Assembly: GCA_031286165.1 (NCBI GenBank)
Contig: JAITUU010000015.1
Coordinates: 1-64,000, forward strand
Reading direction: 5' to 3'
Length of the DNA stretch: 64,000 nucleotides
From: Bacteroidales bacterium
GTDB taxonomy: Bacteria; Bacteroidota; Bacteroidia; Bacteroidales; UBA1715
Part shown: in pieces, positions 47,401 to 56,820 of the stretch
How positions within the stretch are numbered: the stretch's first letter is position 1
Layout: every line of letters starts with the position of its first letter
Notes under the pieces: model-generated
What the model was told of the DNA's origin: nothing
The model's database searches: none
The model's input: the letters and a program-made list of their open reading frames with translations, nothing else
Position numbers and translations under genes: made by a program

Positions 47401-50176
47401 GAGAAATGCTTGAAATATTCTCCACGCAAGTACCTTGTATGTTAATTGCTTTTCTACCATAGCCTATACCGTCGCACACAGGGTCAAATTCCACCAATTC
47501 CGGAGTAATGGTAATTTCCGATTTTCCTACGCTCACTTCGGCAATGCTGAGTGATTGGTCGGTGGCACCGGTGCTTGTTATAGGCACTTGGCGAGCAACT
47601 ATATCATCAGTGGTGGTTACTTGTGTTTTATCTATGCGCACATATACTAAGGTTTCTGCCACTGTGCCGTTGTTTGGTTGCAGTGTAAGAGTAGTGCTCC
47701 ACGTAGTGCCGTTCAAAGAATATTGATAGGGTGCACTTGCGGGTATCACAATCGGTGCTGTTAAATTATCGCCTTTTACCGAAAAATCGTATTTTGGCGT
47801 TTCGGTGGCTCCTTGGCAAATACTATATGCCGGAATAGAACGCATAACGGTAATTTTGGGTACACTACAATCGGCATTTACCACAGTAGCCACCACAAAT
47901 CCTCTATTATCGGTAGGGCGGAAGTTGGTTGGGTTACAACTTTGGTCGTATTTGGTAATATTAAAGTAGCCTTTTTTATCGCTTACGTTACCGCTGCTTG
48001 TTACGGTATAGCGAGTGCTGCCGCTGCCCGATTGTCGCCAATTTTTAATGGTAAAACTTTTATTGCTATTAAAATTTGTGGCTATGGTTATGGTGCTGCC
48101 ATTGAATACAAACCAACCATTGCCCGATTCAAAGGGGTCGGTATCATCTCTTCGGGTAATTTCCATATTACCGTTTAGTATCACACTTTCGTCGTTTTCG
48201 GTTCCTGCCCACGAAAGTTTTCCTTTTCCTGCGCGAATGGTAAATTTGCCTTCTACTATGAGCGTGCCATTGCCTACTGCTATGGTAGGAGTGTTGCCAT
48301 TATCGGAAGTAGTACCCACTTTTACTTCGCCAAGCACACGCAAGGTGTTTGTGCCGCTCAGTGTAACCGAACCGCTTCTATCTACAATCAACTGCCCGCA
48401 GGTTATATCTTTATCTACGGTAATTTTACTTTCGGCGCGTCCATCATCGCGGTAGCCTATTTTTACAATATCGCACGGACCGGGGTAGGTACCTGCCGGT
48501 ACCGGACTTCCTAATTCCGAAAAACTCCATGTGGTGTTGTCTGTCCAATTACCGGTGCTTACTATACTGTAGAATGTTTGTGCCGAGCAGGCTGTGCGCG
48601 TGCCGCCGCCAAGTGTAACTTCGGCGGTTTTTCCATTGGCGGTAAGGGTTATTTTGTTGGCGGCTACTGAAGTGGGTTTGCCATTTCCTGCTTTTTCTGC
48701 CGGTGTAGATTTTTCGCGTATTTGCACATACACCGTAGTACCCGGTTCCACGTCTAACGAAGTGCTCCACGGTCCGTTTGGTTTTGTGGAAATTTCGTAA
48801 TCGCCGCCTACGGTTACTTTCACTTTGGGTCCCAAGCAGGCTCCGCTTACTACAAACGTTTGCGGTACCGAATAATCGTGGGTAGAATAGCCGGTAAAAT
48901 TATTCAATGCCGCAGGCGAAGCTACTAATTGTGCTCCTGCACCTATTTGTGCCGAGAGTGCCACCGTAGAAGATGTAGTAGCACCACTGCTTGCGGTAAG
49001 GTTTGCATTGAGCGTACCTGTGCTTTGCCCTGTTGCCACACGTACCCACACGGTAGTATTCACTATTTCGCCGCTTGCGTTTGGTGCTTGAGACACTGAA
49101 TTTAACCATGTAGTGCCGTCAAGTGAAAATTGATAGCCGCTCACAGGACCCACCACTGCCGGAGCAGTTATGAGTTGTGCATTCAAGGTAAGTTTTTGCG
49201 CTGCCGATGCTTCGTTTGTGCAGGATGTGAATTGCGAAAGCGAAGCGGTGAGCCGCACTTCCGGATTACACGCAGCATTGGTTACCGGATTTGTTACCGT
49301 AATTGTTGTTGGTTTTAAGTTTTCAGAGTTGCAATTTTGGTCGTAGGTAGTTACGGTGAATTTTTTGTTCGATACCGTAATAGTCATTTTTGAAGTACAG
49401 GGTGATTTTGGTTGTATCAGTTTTTTTACGGTTAGGTCTGAATTTTGCAGTTGTATATTCATAGTTCTACCGCAGGCACCACTCATATCAAGTGTAAGGT
49501 TAGTGCAATCGCCTACTGAATTATTTGTTTTATACGTAAAATTTCCATCTACTTTCAGTGTTCCGCTCCCGCGAAGTCCCTTATCGTTGTTGTGGTTATC
49601 CGAAAAATTCCCTTTTACATACAAGTAGCCATCTACCGTGAGTACAGCATCGGTAGCATTGTTATTAGCATCTTTTGCTACGGTAAAATTACCGTTTACT
49701 GTAACAGAACCGGTACTTTCTATTTTAAATTCCTTTCCATTGTTTCGCCCATAGGTTACGTTGCCGCCCACAAGCAGTGTTCCTCTCACAACAACACCAT
49801 CGCCATCGGTGTCTTTAAAACTTTTAAAATCACCTTTTATATCGAGTGTTACGCCGGCATTGATAGTTAAACCCGGACTGTTGTTCTGCATAGTTAAATC
49901 TTTACACACAGCATTCACATCTACTATCACTTTTACATCGTTGCATATATACACATTGTCGGCTGCCGTAGGCAGTGCAGCCGGTTTTGTGCTACCACCA
50001 CACGCGGTTCGCCAATTATTCAAATCGCTCCAGTTGCCATTACTATTAAAATAATAGTCGGTAGCACTCACACTCCCCAAGCCCACAAAGAGCAAAGTAC
50101 CGAGTAGCATTATAAGCCTGCGGCAATTTTTTACTGTAAAAAATTCTACCTGTTTGTAAAGTGTGTTCATACGCAT
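44429..50176 (-). CDS. Giant secreted protein (1915 aa) with three repeated 'GNW.D...W' beta-rich modules and T9SS type-A-like C-terminal sorting domain
   Basis: Signal peptide ...LIMLLGTLLFVGLGSVSATDYYF; modules YYFNSNGNWSDLNNW, FYSIVSTGNWTDNTTW, RDWTVKDNWYLGNC; C-terminus FEITYAVSKGSTTIDCSFANATQSNYVSIHAITGTLLYETTVAAGNPTYSIHLPLPSGVYLVSNVNNGVKTVAKMLVNNR. Confidence 0.92.
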   Translation of the reverse strand: MRMNTLYKQVEFFTVKNCRRLIMLLGTLLFVGLGSVSATDYYFNSNGNWSDLNNWRTACGGSTKPAALPTAADNVYICNDVKVIVDVNAVCKDLTMQNNSPGLTINAGVTLDIKGDFKSFKDTDGDGVVVRGTLLVGGNVTYGRNNGKEFKIESTGSVTVNGNFTVAKDANNNATDAVLTVDGYLYVKGNFSDNHNNDKGLRGSGTLKVDGNFTYKTNNSVGDCTNLTLDMSGACGRTMNIQLQNSDLTVKKLIQPKSPCTSKMTITVSNKKFTVTTYDQNCNSENLKPTTITVTNPVTNAACNPEVRLTASLSQFTSCTNEASAAQKLTLNAQLITAPAVVGPVSGYQFSLDGTTWLNSVSQAPNASGEIVNTTVWVRVATGQSTGTLNANLTASSGATTSSTVALSAQIGAGAQLVASPAALNNFTGYSTHDYSVPQTFVVSGACLGPKVKVTVGGDYEISTKPNGPWSTSLDVEPGTTVYVQIREKSTPAEKAGNGKPTSVAANKITLTANGKTAEVTLGGGTRTACSAQTFYSIVSTGNWTDNTTWSFSELGSPVPAGTYPGPCDIVKIGYRDDGRAESKITVDKDITCGQLIVDRSGSVTLSGTNTLRVLGEVKVGTTSDNGNTPTIAVGNGTLIVEGKFTIRAGKGKLSWAGTENDESVILNGNMEITRRDDTDPFESGNGWFVFNGSTITIATNFNSNKSFTIKNWRQSGSGSTRYTVTSSGNVSDKKGYFNITKYDQSCNPTNFRPTDNRGFVVATVVNADCSVPKITVMRSIPAYSICQGATETPKYDFSVKGDNLTAPIVIPASAPYQYSLNGTTWSTTLTLQPNNGTVAETLVYVRIDKTQVTTTDDIVARQVPITSTGATDQSLSIAEVSVGKSEITITPELVEFDPVCDGIGYGRKAINIQGTCVENISSISPQSGYKFYAAATGGLALATTNTASTFYTTINNAITATKNLNITIYAARDARTTFSNENALSLSWGGNNMYTIQASGTASTNLTGSTTQKLIFNKVCAGNDFTDLQPFTVKGSCVAAAGVIVAVAPEFELYNAAGTKLTAPYTVAKAAAETGTTLYLKRIVSSEFDTPNAITLTNGSTINTIAAKGELKNKQLYSSSNSVSLSYLIGGTAPQTCFDILTECWSNSIAVTLEGADANNFEITSTTTLGSGGGQVCVKMKSGLPTGAYSAQIKLVSDNTTLSVSVTGNVVAQKRDVVYKGCNSDPSKRDWTVKDNWYLGNCNSTTKLNDVPTAYDNVTLCTGSCPIINSEVVRIGDFTIAESAGKDPVKLTISGTLDIRHDFTFKSGQITVESSGRLDVTGNFTVGRYLGNDQWDAGCEETKIDNKGTINITDGKFEMDGGGNSNRLNSSVYFSNKGSFNLTNSDFIIGAREGAFFYNESKGTVFINNPLGSTHRVEILAHVGLDDNCFRTTDVYTDNCGGGNCGTGDCGGNKDLQGTVKTEQFTCDTQEKDMRESMDAQIALSHGTTKTTQQHSYCFFNSESLFVVNNSDMLFSTTNSSRTHTIKGKIYVRDGDFIATLTQGGGMRFRIKNGGGVYAYNQFVPTKGNLNLNGAGGGAQFSVENGGEMFSRGFISSSCGGGGGNAFAVENGGVAFIGDMAASVTNQFKIHVASGATLYYCGNMQHPVGDKVGYVYGTGRLLYANDFYGGRADGQPGEDNPLVPINGWQDFYLQKGTGAVADSVAKIRWETTAACQAEFDQRVTPPGSFFLPVELIEFTAEREGTHVNLNWATQSETNNDYFTVQRSADGVAFYNVCEDVLGAGTTTVPQYYGITDYAPLAGLSYYRLSQTDFNGAVSYSRVVSVLFGEGAGKAFEITYAVSKGSTTIDCSFANATQSNYVSIHAITGTLLYETTVAAGNPTYSIHLPLPSGVYLVSNVNNGVKTVAKMLVNNR

Positions 50177-50487
50177 CTATTTTTAAGTTTAAACCCCTAT
50201 ATTAACTAAGTCTTCAAAAAGACCTCAATTTCATGTATTTACTAAAATTTGCAAAATCATAATTACAACACACATTTTGCCTATTTTAATGAACTCCAAA
50301 TATACTGCGAAAAATCTGAAAAACCAAAGGTTTTTGCATTTATTTTTCACTATTGCAGGTAATACGCTCTCATACAACACAATATTATATGTATCTATTC
50401 GTTTGTTGTTCCATGCTTTATTTCATAACAATTTATGTGCTACCACACCCTACACGCTGGTAATTGAAAGTTGAAAATTAGATACAA

Positions 50488-50521
50488 AAAAAGCCCGCTA
50501 CTTTGGTAGCAGGCTTTTTTT
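50488..50521. terminator. Terminator hairpin
   Basis: AAAAAGCCCGCTACTTTGGTAGCAGGCTTTTTTT. Confidence 0.85.
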
Positions 50522-50557
50522 GTATCTAAAAGTCTTGTGTTTAATCACTAAGCACTA

Positions 50558-51397
50558 TTACGATTTTTTCTGTAATTGGAAGGTAATAGGCAGGGTGAAG
50601 TATGAAGGCACTTCTACACCGCTTTCGCTTTTGGCAGGTTTCCATTTACCCATAGATTTCACTACGCGCATTGCTTCTTTATCCAAACTTGGATACACGC
50701 TTTTTATAATGCGCACATTATCAATGTTTCCATCGCCGCGCACTACAAATTCTACTACCACCAAACCTTGTACGTTTGCATCGAGTGCATCTACCGGGTA
50801 GTTGGTATTTTCGGCAAGCCATTTCATGAGTACTTTTTCGCCACCCGGAAATTCCGCTTTTATGGCAGGGAAACGTACCGGTTCGGCTTTGGCGTTGTCT
50901 ATATCGCTTTGGCGTTTGGCATCGTCTGCATTTTTGGCGTTCACATCATCGCTACCTTCTACGGTGCGTGCGGCTATGTCCACGTCTGCTTTATCTATTT
51001 CGGCAGCCGTTTGTTGTTGATTTTCGGTACGCACGTTTTCGTCTTTATCAACCACAATATTGGTTACTTGAATAGCCTTTTTCACGATTTCGGGTGGTGG
51101 TATGTTTTCCACTACCACTTCTTCCTTCGGTTTTTCGTCCTCTTCTTTCATGTCTATTACCGATGCTTTCACTTCATCTGTTTGTCCCACATCGGCTTCG
51201 CCCCATTCTATGGTAGATACTATTTTTGGCAAAAATATAGCCAAAAGACCTACGAGGAATACTATCACTATGGCTTTTATGTGTCGGTTGGAAGAATCGT
51301 TACGGAGTTCGTAGGCGCCATAATTTTTATTTTCCTTTCCGAGTGCAATATTGAGCCATTCGGGCGAATATAAATCAAAATCTTTGATTAATTTCAT
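50558..51397 (-). CDS. tonB: TonB family energy transducer
   Basis: N-terminal TM, PKEEVVVENIPPPEIV, C-terminal FPGGEKVLMKWLAENTNYP...QGLVVVEFVVRGDGNIDNVRIIKSVYPSLDKEAMRVVKSMGKWKPAKSESGVEVPSYFTLPITFQ. Confidence 0.95.
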   Translation of the reverse strand: MKLIKDFDLYSPEWLNIALGKENKNYGAYELRNDSSNRHIKAIVIVFLVGLLAIFLPKIVSTIEWGEADVGQTDEVKASVIDMKEEDEKPKEEVVVENIPPPEIVKKAIQVTNIVVDKDENVRTENQQQTAAEIDKADVDIAARTVEGSDDVNAKNADDAKRQSDIDNAKAEPVRFPAIKAEFPGGEKVLMKWLAENTNYPVDALDANVQGLVVVEFVVRGDGNIDNVRIIKSVYPSLDKEAMRVVKSMGKWKPAKSESGVEVPSYFTLPITFQLQKKS

Positions 51398-51410
51398 CTG
51401 TTTATTGTTA

Positions 51411-52103
51411 TTATTTTAGTTTATCGACTTGTGCTTTTTGCTCCGGCGACAACACAGATTCGTCTCCCGTTCTTGTATAATACAAATATCTATCACCGTC
51501 TGAAAGGTCGGTTACTTGGTAGAAACCGATATTGGTAATAAGTATTTCGTCCAATATATCTACCATGTTGGCGTAGGCTGCTGCATCGAGTGGTTTTATG
51601 AGCACGGTAGGTGCTATTTTCAATTCCTCGTTTGCTCTGCGCTGCACTTGGGTAGTGAGCGTGTCGTAGGCTGCTTGGTCTATTTCTCCACGGTCGCGCT
51701 GTTCTTTCAATGCTTGAATTTGCTCGTATGTTCCCACGTTTTTACGGAGCAAAAGTTGGCGTATGCCATCTTCGCCGTAAGCTATGGGGCGCAAAAGAGT
51801 TGAGTCTTTGTAACTTTCTTCGGTGAGCATACCTTCGTAATAGAACAACTGATTGTTTGGTCCCATTAATATGGTAATAGCCGATGATTCACGTGCTTTC
51901 AATTCTTTTCCTTCTTCTGCTTTTTCGGTAGAAGGCATTGAGAGATTCATTACTTGCGGTTTGAGCAAGGTAGTGCAAAACATGAAGAACGTAATAAGCA
52001 ACATATTCATGTCCACCATGGGAGTAAAATCTACTCGCAGAGTGTGTTTTTTCTGGCGTGATTTTTTCTGTCCGCCTTTTTCCTGTACTTGTACTTCTGA
52101 CAT
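51411..52103 (-). CDS. exbD: ExbD/TolR family biopolymer transporter (copy 1)
   Basis: LRVDFTPMVDMNMLLITFFMFCTTLLKPQ; TM Asp retained. Confidence 0.92.
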   Translation of the reverse strand: MSEVQVQEKGGQKKSRQKKHTLRVDFTPMVDMNMLLITFFMFCTTLLKPQVMNLSMPSTEKAEEGKELKARESSAITILMGPNNQLFYYEGMLTEESYKDSTLLRPIAYGEDGIRQLLLRKNVGTYEQIQALKEQRDRGEIDQAAYDTLTTQVQRRANEELKIAPTVLIKPLDAAAYANMVDILDEILITNIGFYQVTDLSDGDRYLYYTRTGDESVLSPEQKAQVDKLK

Positions 52104-52127
52104 ATCTAAATATTTTTTTGTTACTTG

Positions 52128-52817
52128 TTATTCATTGCCAGACGAACTTGCTCGCAAACTCGTTACGAGTAAATATCTGTTTTCTCGCAAATCGCGCAAA
52201 TTGTTCATAATGTTTTTTACAACTTCGTAGCGTGTGGTGCGGTCGGCTTTGATAACCAATTCAAGGTCTTTTGAGCCGTCTTGCAAATCCACTGCGCGTG
52301 CGTGGCGTATCCAATTCTGAAATTCATTGATGGACCTTCCCTGATACGTAAGTTTTGCCGCGCTGGTAAGCGTATCTGCCGGAATACCTACGTTCGGATT
52401 GTTGGGAATTTCCAATTGCTCAGCCATAAACTTATCTTGCTGCTCCACAGTAAGGTCTAAGTAAGCAGGCAATTTGGTAATAGGCACGCCAAAGGTTGTA
52501 ATTTTGCGAAGTGCGTCCATTTGCGATTCGGTAAAACTCACTCCGTAGTCGGCTCCTACCAATTTGGTAATTTCTACCAAATCGTTCATATTGTCCATAC
52601 TAAGGAATATTTTACCTTGTTCATCTACCAGAATTGTCATTGAATTGGTTTCGGGAACTTTAATTTCCGATACTGATGCCGGCGTGGTTACTGTTATCGG
52701 CTCTTTTTTTACGAAAGTCGATGTGAGCATGAAGAAGGTGAGCAACAATACTGTTACGTCACTCATTGCCGTCATATCAATGAAAGTACTGTGTTTTTTT
52801 ACTGGTGCTTTTGCCAT
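52128..52817 (-). CDS. exbD: ExbD/TolR family biopolymer transporter (copy 2)
   Basis: FIDMTAMSDVTVLLLTFFMLTSTFVKKEPI...DLELVIKADRTTRYEVVKNIMNNLRDLRENRYLLVTSL. Confidence 0.92.
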   Translation of the reverse strand: MAKAPVKKHSTFIDMTAMSDVTVLLLTFFMLTSTFVKKEPITVTTPASVSEIKVPETNSMTILVDEQGKIFLSMDNMNDLVEITKLVGADYGVSFTESQMDALRKITTFGVPITKLPAYLDLTVEQQDKFMAEQLEIPNNPNVGIPADTLTSAAKLTYQGRSINEFQNWIRHARAVDLQDGSKDLELVIKADRTTRYEVVKNIMNNLRDLRENRYLLVTSLRASSSGNE

Positions 52818-52922
52818 TTCTTTCGGTTTTAGTTAGAGTTCTGAGTATTTAGTTTTTTATATAACGAGGTAAACAATAATTTATTTTGAAACTATTGCGT
52901 ACTAATTACTAAACTATAACTA

Positions 52923-53705
52923 TTAGTGAGTTTCGGCAAACGTTTGTGTAAGGGCAAATCCTATTTCTTCAATAGCGTAGGTCATGTTATCTACTTTTCC
53001 GCTATAGAATGAGTACGAAATAATTGCCAATGCACCGGTAAGGATACCGTTTGCGGTGTTAATCAAGGCTTCGGAAATACCTACCGAAAGTGCCATAGAG
53101 TCCACACCACCCGCACCTGCAAGTGCCGAGAATGAACGAATCATACCAAGTACCGTTCCGAACAAACCCATAAGAGTACCGAGTGATGAAATAGTTGCTA
53201 TGATTGACAAATTTTGTTGCAATGTAGGCATTTGCAATGCTGTTGCTTCTTCTATTTCGTTTTTAATTTGTGCTACTTTTTCTTCTTTCGATAAATCTAC
53301 TGTTTCCACTTCATGGTATTTGCGCAAGCCTGCATCTACTATGGCTGCCACAGAACCTTGTTGTTGGTCGCACAGTGCTTGTGCTCCTTCAAAATTACCT
53401 TTGCGCAATTCTGCTTTCACATTTGCCACAAATTGAATTAAATTACCTTTACCTTTTGCTTTGTTAAGCGCGAAAAAGCGTTCAACACTCAAAATGATTA
53501 CTGTAAGCAACAATGATAAGATAATTGGTACCACAAATCCCCCTTTAAACATGGTTCCCAAAAAGTTCGCTGGGTGTTGTGTCGGGTCATTGTTTTCAAA
53601 GTTGCTGTCGGCTCCAAGCACTAAATAGAAAAATAAATGTGCTAATACTAAGCTCACTGCGATTACGGCGAAGGCTGATACCCCTCTGGTTTTTTTTACG
53701 TTCAT
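52923..53705 (-). CDS. exbB: MotA/TolQ/ExbB proton channel family protein
   Basis: IISTISSLGTLMGLFGTVLGMIRSFSALAGAG-type segment (ATISSLGTLMGLFGTVLGMIRSF) and VGISEALINTANGILTGALAIISYSFY. Confidence 0.94.
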   Translation of the reverse strand: MNVKKTRGVSAFAVIAVSLVLAHLFFYLVLGADSNFENNDPTQHPANFLGTMFKGGFVVPIILSLLLTVIILSVERFFALNKAKGKGNLIQFVANVKAELRKGNFEGAQALCDQQQGSVAAIVDAGLRKYHEVETVDLSKEEKVAQIKNEIEEATALQMPTLQQNLSIIATISSLGTLMGLFGTVLGMIRSFSALAGAGGVDSMALSVGISEALINTANGILTGALAIISYSFYSGKVDNMTYAIEEIGFALTQTFAETH

Positions 53706-53792
53706 AACGATTTGTAATTAGTTTGGTTTAAAAAATTTAATAATAACTATTCTATCTTTTGAAAAATCTTTACCTCAATTCTTCACATTGCG

Positions 53793-53800
53793 CAAAGGTA
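53793..53800 (-). promoter_or_regulatory. TAnnTTTG -7 box (TACCTTTG) upstream of exbB operon
   Basis: CAAAGGTA on + strand, about 88 nt upstream of ATG. Confidence 0.45.
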
Positions 53801-54150
53801 CCAAAGTCTCGGTATGAGCCAAATACCCTTTTAATGGTATTTTCGGTTTTTGCTACTTTATGACGAATATCATAAAAATTTTCCAACGGCAAAAATACAT
53901 TTTTTTTGAAATCTCTCTACTTTATTTGCATTTATTTTTGAAATTTTTGCTTCGGCAACTCTATGCCTCTCAACTTTTCGATTTCTTTCATAAAAACGCC
54001 TTGTTTTTTGGGTTTAGTATGTAAAACGGTATTTTTATTGTGCTTTTTTTGAATATTGTGTAAGTAGTAGTTAGTATTCGGTATTCAGTAGTTGGTAATG
54101 AGTACTTTCAACGTTCCATTCTCTCCTTTCAATTATCCACTAAAAAACAC

Positions 54151-54564
54151 TTACATTTTGGCAATAAATTCTTGCGGAGTAAGAATTTGTATGTGCGCTG
54201 CCGATGCAAAATCTTTGGTGTTCCGGGTTACAATCGCGTCCATTTCATTACGCATGGCTACGTGTGTCTGCAAGGCATCTTCAAAGTCGTTCCAGCCCAT
54301 TTTATGTGCCAAATACACATCTTCTTTATATACCGAAAGCACATTGAAAAGTATTAATAAATCATCAAACGTATGCGAAGCAAATGTATGTCCGTTTGTT
54401 TTTTGCAACACATAAAAAATATCGGTAGCCATCGATGCGGTGATGTAACCTTCTACGCTGCCGTTGGCAATTTCCACCACGATTGCTTGTGCGTTTTCGT
54501 AAAATAATTCTCGTTTTAACGCAAAATCAAGAACAACATTGGTATCTAACAATATTCTTTTCAT
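54151..54564 (-). CDS. PIN-domain toxin (VapC-like)
   Basis: MKRILLDTNVVLDFALKRELFYENA...WNDFEDALQTHVAMRNEMDAIVTRNTKDFASA. Confidence 0.9.
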   Translation of the reverse strand: MKRILLDTNVVLDFALKRELFYENAQAIVVEIANGSVEGYITASMATDIFYVLQKTNGHTFASHTFDDLLILFNVLSVYKEDVYLAHKMGWNDFEDALQTHVAMRNEMDAIVTRNTKDFASAAHIQILTPQEFIAKM

Positions 54565-54812
54565 ATCTGTTTTGCTTGTAAACGGTTGTAGCGAATATCG
54601 TCTAATTCTTCATCGGTCAAGTGATTTTTCGGCATTGCAGCCTGCTGTTTCAGTAATCGTTTTAAAGCAAGTTTTCGTTGTTTTAATTCTGTTGTGGTAT
54701 CTTCTGTCGGAATAATTACTAAAGTTACTTTTTTGTTGTATAAATACGGCATTGAATATAGGTTAATTACGCCATTATTTGAAATAGAAACATCTGTTTG
54801 ATATACTTGCAT
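54561..54812 (-). CDS. Putative antitoxin partner of PIN toxin
   Basis: 4-nt overlap with PIN gene; MQVYQTDVSISNNGVINLYSMPYLYNKKVTLVIIP. Confidence 0.75.
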   Translation of the reverse strand: MQVYQTDVSISNNGVINLYSMPYLYNKKVTLVIIPTEDTTTELKQRKLALKRLLKQQAAMPKNHLTDEELDDIRYNRLQAKQI

Positions 54813-54901
54813 AGTGTTCGTTCGTAATTAGTTTATAACTTATGAATACAAAGATATATTTTTTTCTATGATATTACAATAGTATAAAAATTTTTCAACT
54901 C

Positions 54902-56716
54902 TCAATTCTCAGTTCCCATTCTCCACTCTCCCTTAAAAATTCTCACTTCCACCACTCGCTCATGCGCAGTGCGTATTGAAAAATCGTATTCCGTGTGTGG
55001 TTTTTCGGGTAGAATTACCGGCGTTTTTTCGTAAAAACGTACATTCTGCGTGTGTATTCCGGCGCGTTGTAATTCTTCCACAATACAATTCCGCACCGAT
55101 TCTGTGCGGCGTTGCGCCAAGCGTTCGTTGTATTCTCTGCTGCCGCTTGCGCTTGTAAATGCCTGTAATTCAATTACTACTTCGCCTTTTTCTTGTGCAA
55201 TTTCTTGCAATTTTCGCCGCAGTGCCTCCGCGTGCGCCACAAGTTGTTTGCTAAGAAAATCGCGCAATTGCTGTTCTTCTATTTTCTGCGCTATGCTAAA
55301 TTCCTTTGCACGCACAGTGGCAATCTGTGTTTCCACAAAATCTTTATACTGCGCATATTCCTCCGCGTAATTCAATACCGACTGTTCTTGCGGAAAATCG
55401 TGGCGAAAAAATAGCGTGGTGCGAAATTCCTGTTCGTCAGTTCTTTTGGTAGGAGATGCTGCATCGACTGCGGCATGACGTAACGGTGTTTGTAAAGGGT
55501 ACAAAAACACCGAATTATAAAAAAATGCGGTTTTTTCTGGTTTTTTCTGCGGACGATTGGAGGTAAAAAACGCCGTATCGTTCAAAATTGTGTAGTAAAA
55601 ATCATCGAAGGAAGAATTAATAGGCACAGCCATGTTTTCCGCTGTTTGAAAGGCAGAATGGAGGTATTTTGCACTGAAAATATCGAAACCGCCCATGCCC
55701 ATGCGCCAATCGGAACTAAAAAAAAGCGTTTTGCTTGCAGTATCGAAAAACGGACACATTTCATCGCCGGCGGTATTTACTCCTGCTCCGGCATTGATAG
55801 GCGTGCCCCACCAACCTTCTTGGCTCATCGGGCAATACCAAATATCGAAGCCCCCAAAACCACCCTGCATATTCGCTGCAAAAAACACCACACGCCGGCT
55901 GCCAATGTGCGCAAAATGCACGTGTATCATACTCTCATGTTGGTTTTCCGGCATCAATCTGCTTTTTGGCTCTTGCAAGGTCAAAATTCCTGCACTATCG
56001 CTCACCACGCGCAATTCCGCCTTACTGAGCGGCGTGTGTGCCGGGCGGCGTGCTACAAAAATTTCACCTTGCACGTCTTGTAAATCGGAAAAAGAATATA
56101 GCGGATTGGAAAACAGCGTTTTGTAGGGTTCTGCAAGTGGTGCAAAGCTAATGTGCGATGCTTCGCCCCTGCGATTTTCTAACACGTTCACACCGTTATA
56201 CACCACAGAATTGTGCAGTAAACTCACGCCGTAATTGTGAAAAAAGGGCGAACGTTCATCGCGCACAATATTGAAATTCCGGGTTTCGGTAGTCCATTGC
56301 AATTTTTGCACTTCATTCAGTGTGCGCTCGTAAAATTCACGGTGATGAGAGGTTATATACCTATTATAATAAAACTGTGCATCTTTTTTGTTGCCAAAGT
56401 TTTGTTCTATGTGTGCCAACCAAAACAACACTTCGGGATAGCGTTCCGCATCGGTTTTTGCAAGTTGTTTATATAAGGCACGTGCTTCGTTGAACTGTAA
56501 ATTGAGCCGGTACGCATTGGCGGCAAGGACTTGCAGCGCAGGCATTTTTTCATACATCTGCATAAGCGACAAAGAAAGTTCTATGGCAGTTTCGTAATCG
56601 CCCGAAGCATACGCACTCTGCGCCTGCTCAAACACTTTATCGTAGGTTTGCGCATAATTTGCGTGAAACAGCACGCAGAAACACACGAGGGTACACATTT
56701 TTTGTATTACAGTCAT
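54902..56716 (-). CDS. TPR + PD40-like propeller + OmpA-like C-terminal protein (PorE/T9SS-associated-like)
   Basis: Signal peptide; TPR (QSAYASGDYETAIELSLSLMQMY); PD40-like GGFGGFDIWYCPM, FFSSDWRMGMGGFDIFSAKY; OmpA-like ELQAFTSASGSREYNERLAQRRTESVRNCIV. Confidence 0.82.
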   Translation of the reverse strand: MTVIQKMCTLVCFCVLFHANYAQTYDKVFEQAQSAYASGDYETAIELSLSLMQMYEKMPALQVLAANAYRLNLQFNEARALYKQLAKTDAERYPEVLFWLAHIEQNFGNKKDAQFYYNRYITSHHREFYERTLNEVQKLQWTTETRNFNIVRDERSPFFHNYGVSLLHNSVVYNGVNVLENRRGEASHISFAPLAEPYKTLFSNPLYSFSDLQDVQGEIFVARRPAHTPLSKAELRVVSDSAGILTLQEPKSRLMPENQHESMIHVHFAHIGSRRVVFFAANMQGGFGGFDIWYCPMSQEGWWGTPINAGAGVNTAGDEMCPFFDTASKTLFFSSDWRMGMGGFDIFSAKYLHSAFQTAENMAVPINSSFDDFYYTILNDTAFFTSNRPQKKPEKTAFFYNSVFLYPLQTPLRHAAVDAASPTKRTDEQEFRTTLFFRHDFPQEQSVLNYAEEYAQYKDFVETQIATVRAKEFSIAQKIEEQQLRDFLSKQLVAHAEALRRKLQEIAQEKGEVVIELQAFTSASGSREYNERLAQRRTESVRNCIVEELQRAGIHTQNVRFYEKTPVILPEKPHTEYDFSIRTAHERVVEVRIFKGEWRMGTEN

Positions 56717-56820
56717 AGAAACGTATTTTGCACAAATTTATACAGTTTAACGCACAAAAGCGCATAGTATTTTGAATTTACAAACAAAAATGTAGTATTT
56801 TTACTCTCAAATGTAACACT

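Noticed and set aside
50768-51373. 201-aa plus-strand ORF
   Set aside because: Antisense to tonB, which has clear family motifs.
52923-53705. Gliding motility motor (GldL/M-like) instead of ExbB
   Set aside because: Downstream order exbD-exbD-tonB and the MotA/TolQ/ExbB motif favour a TonB-type energy complex.
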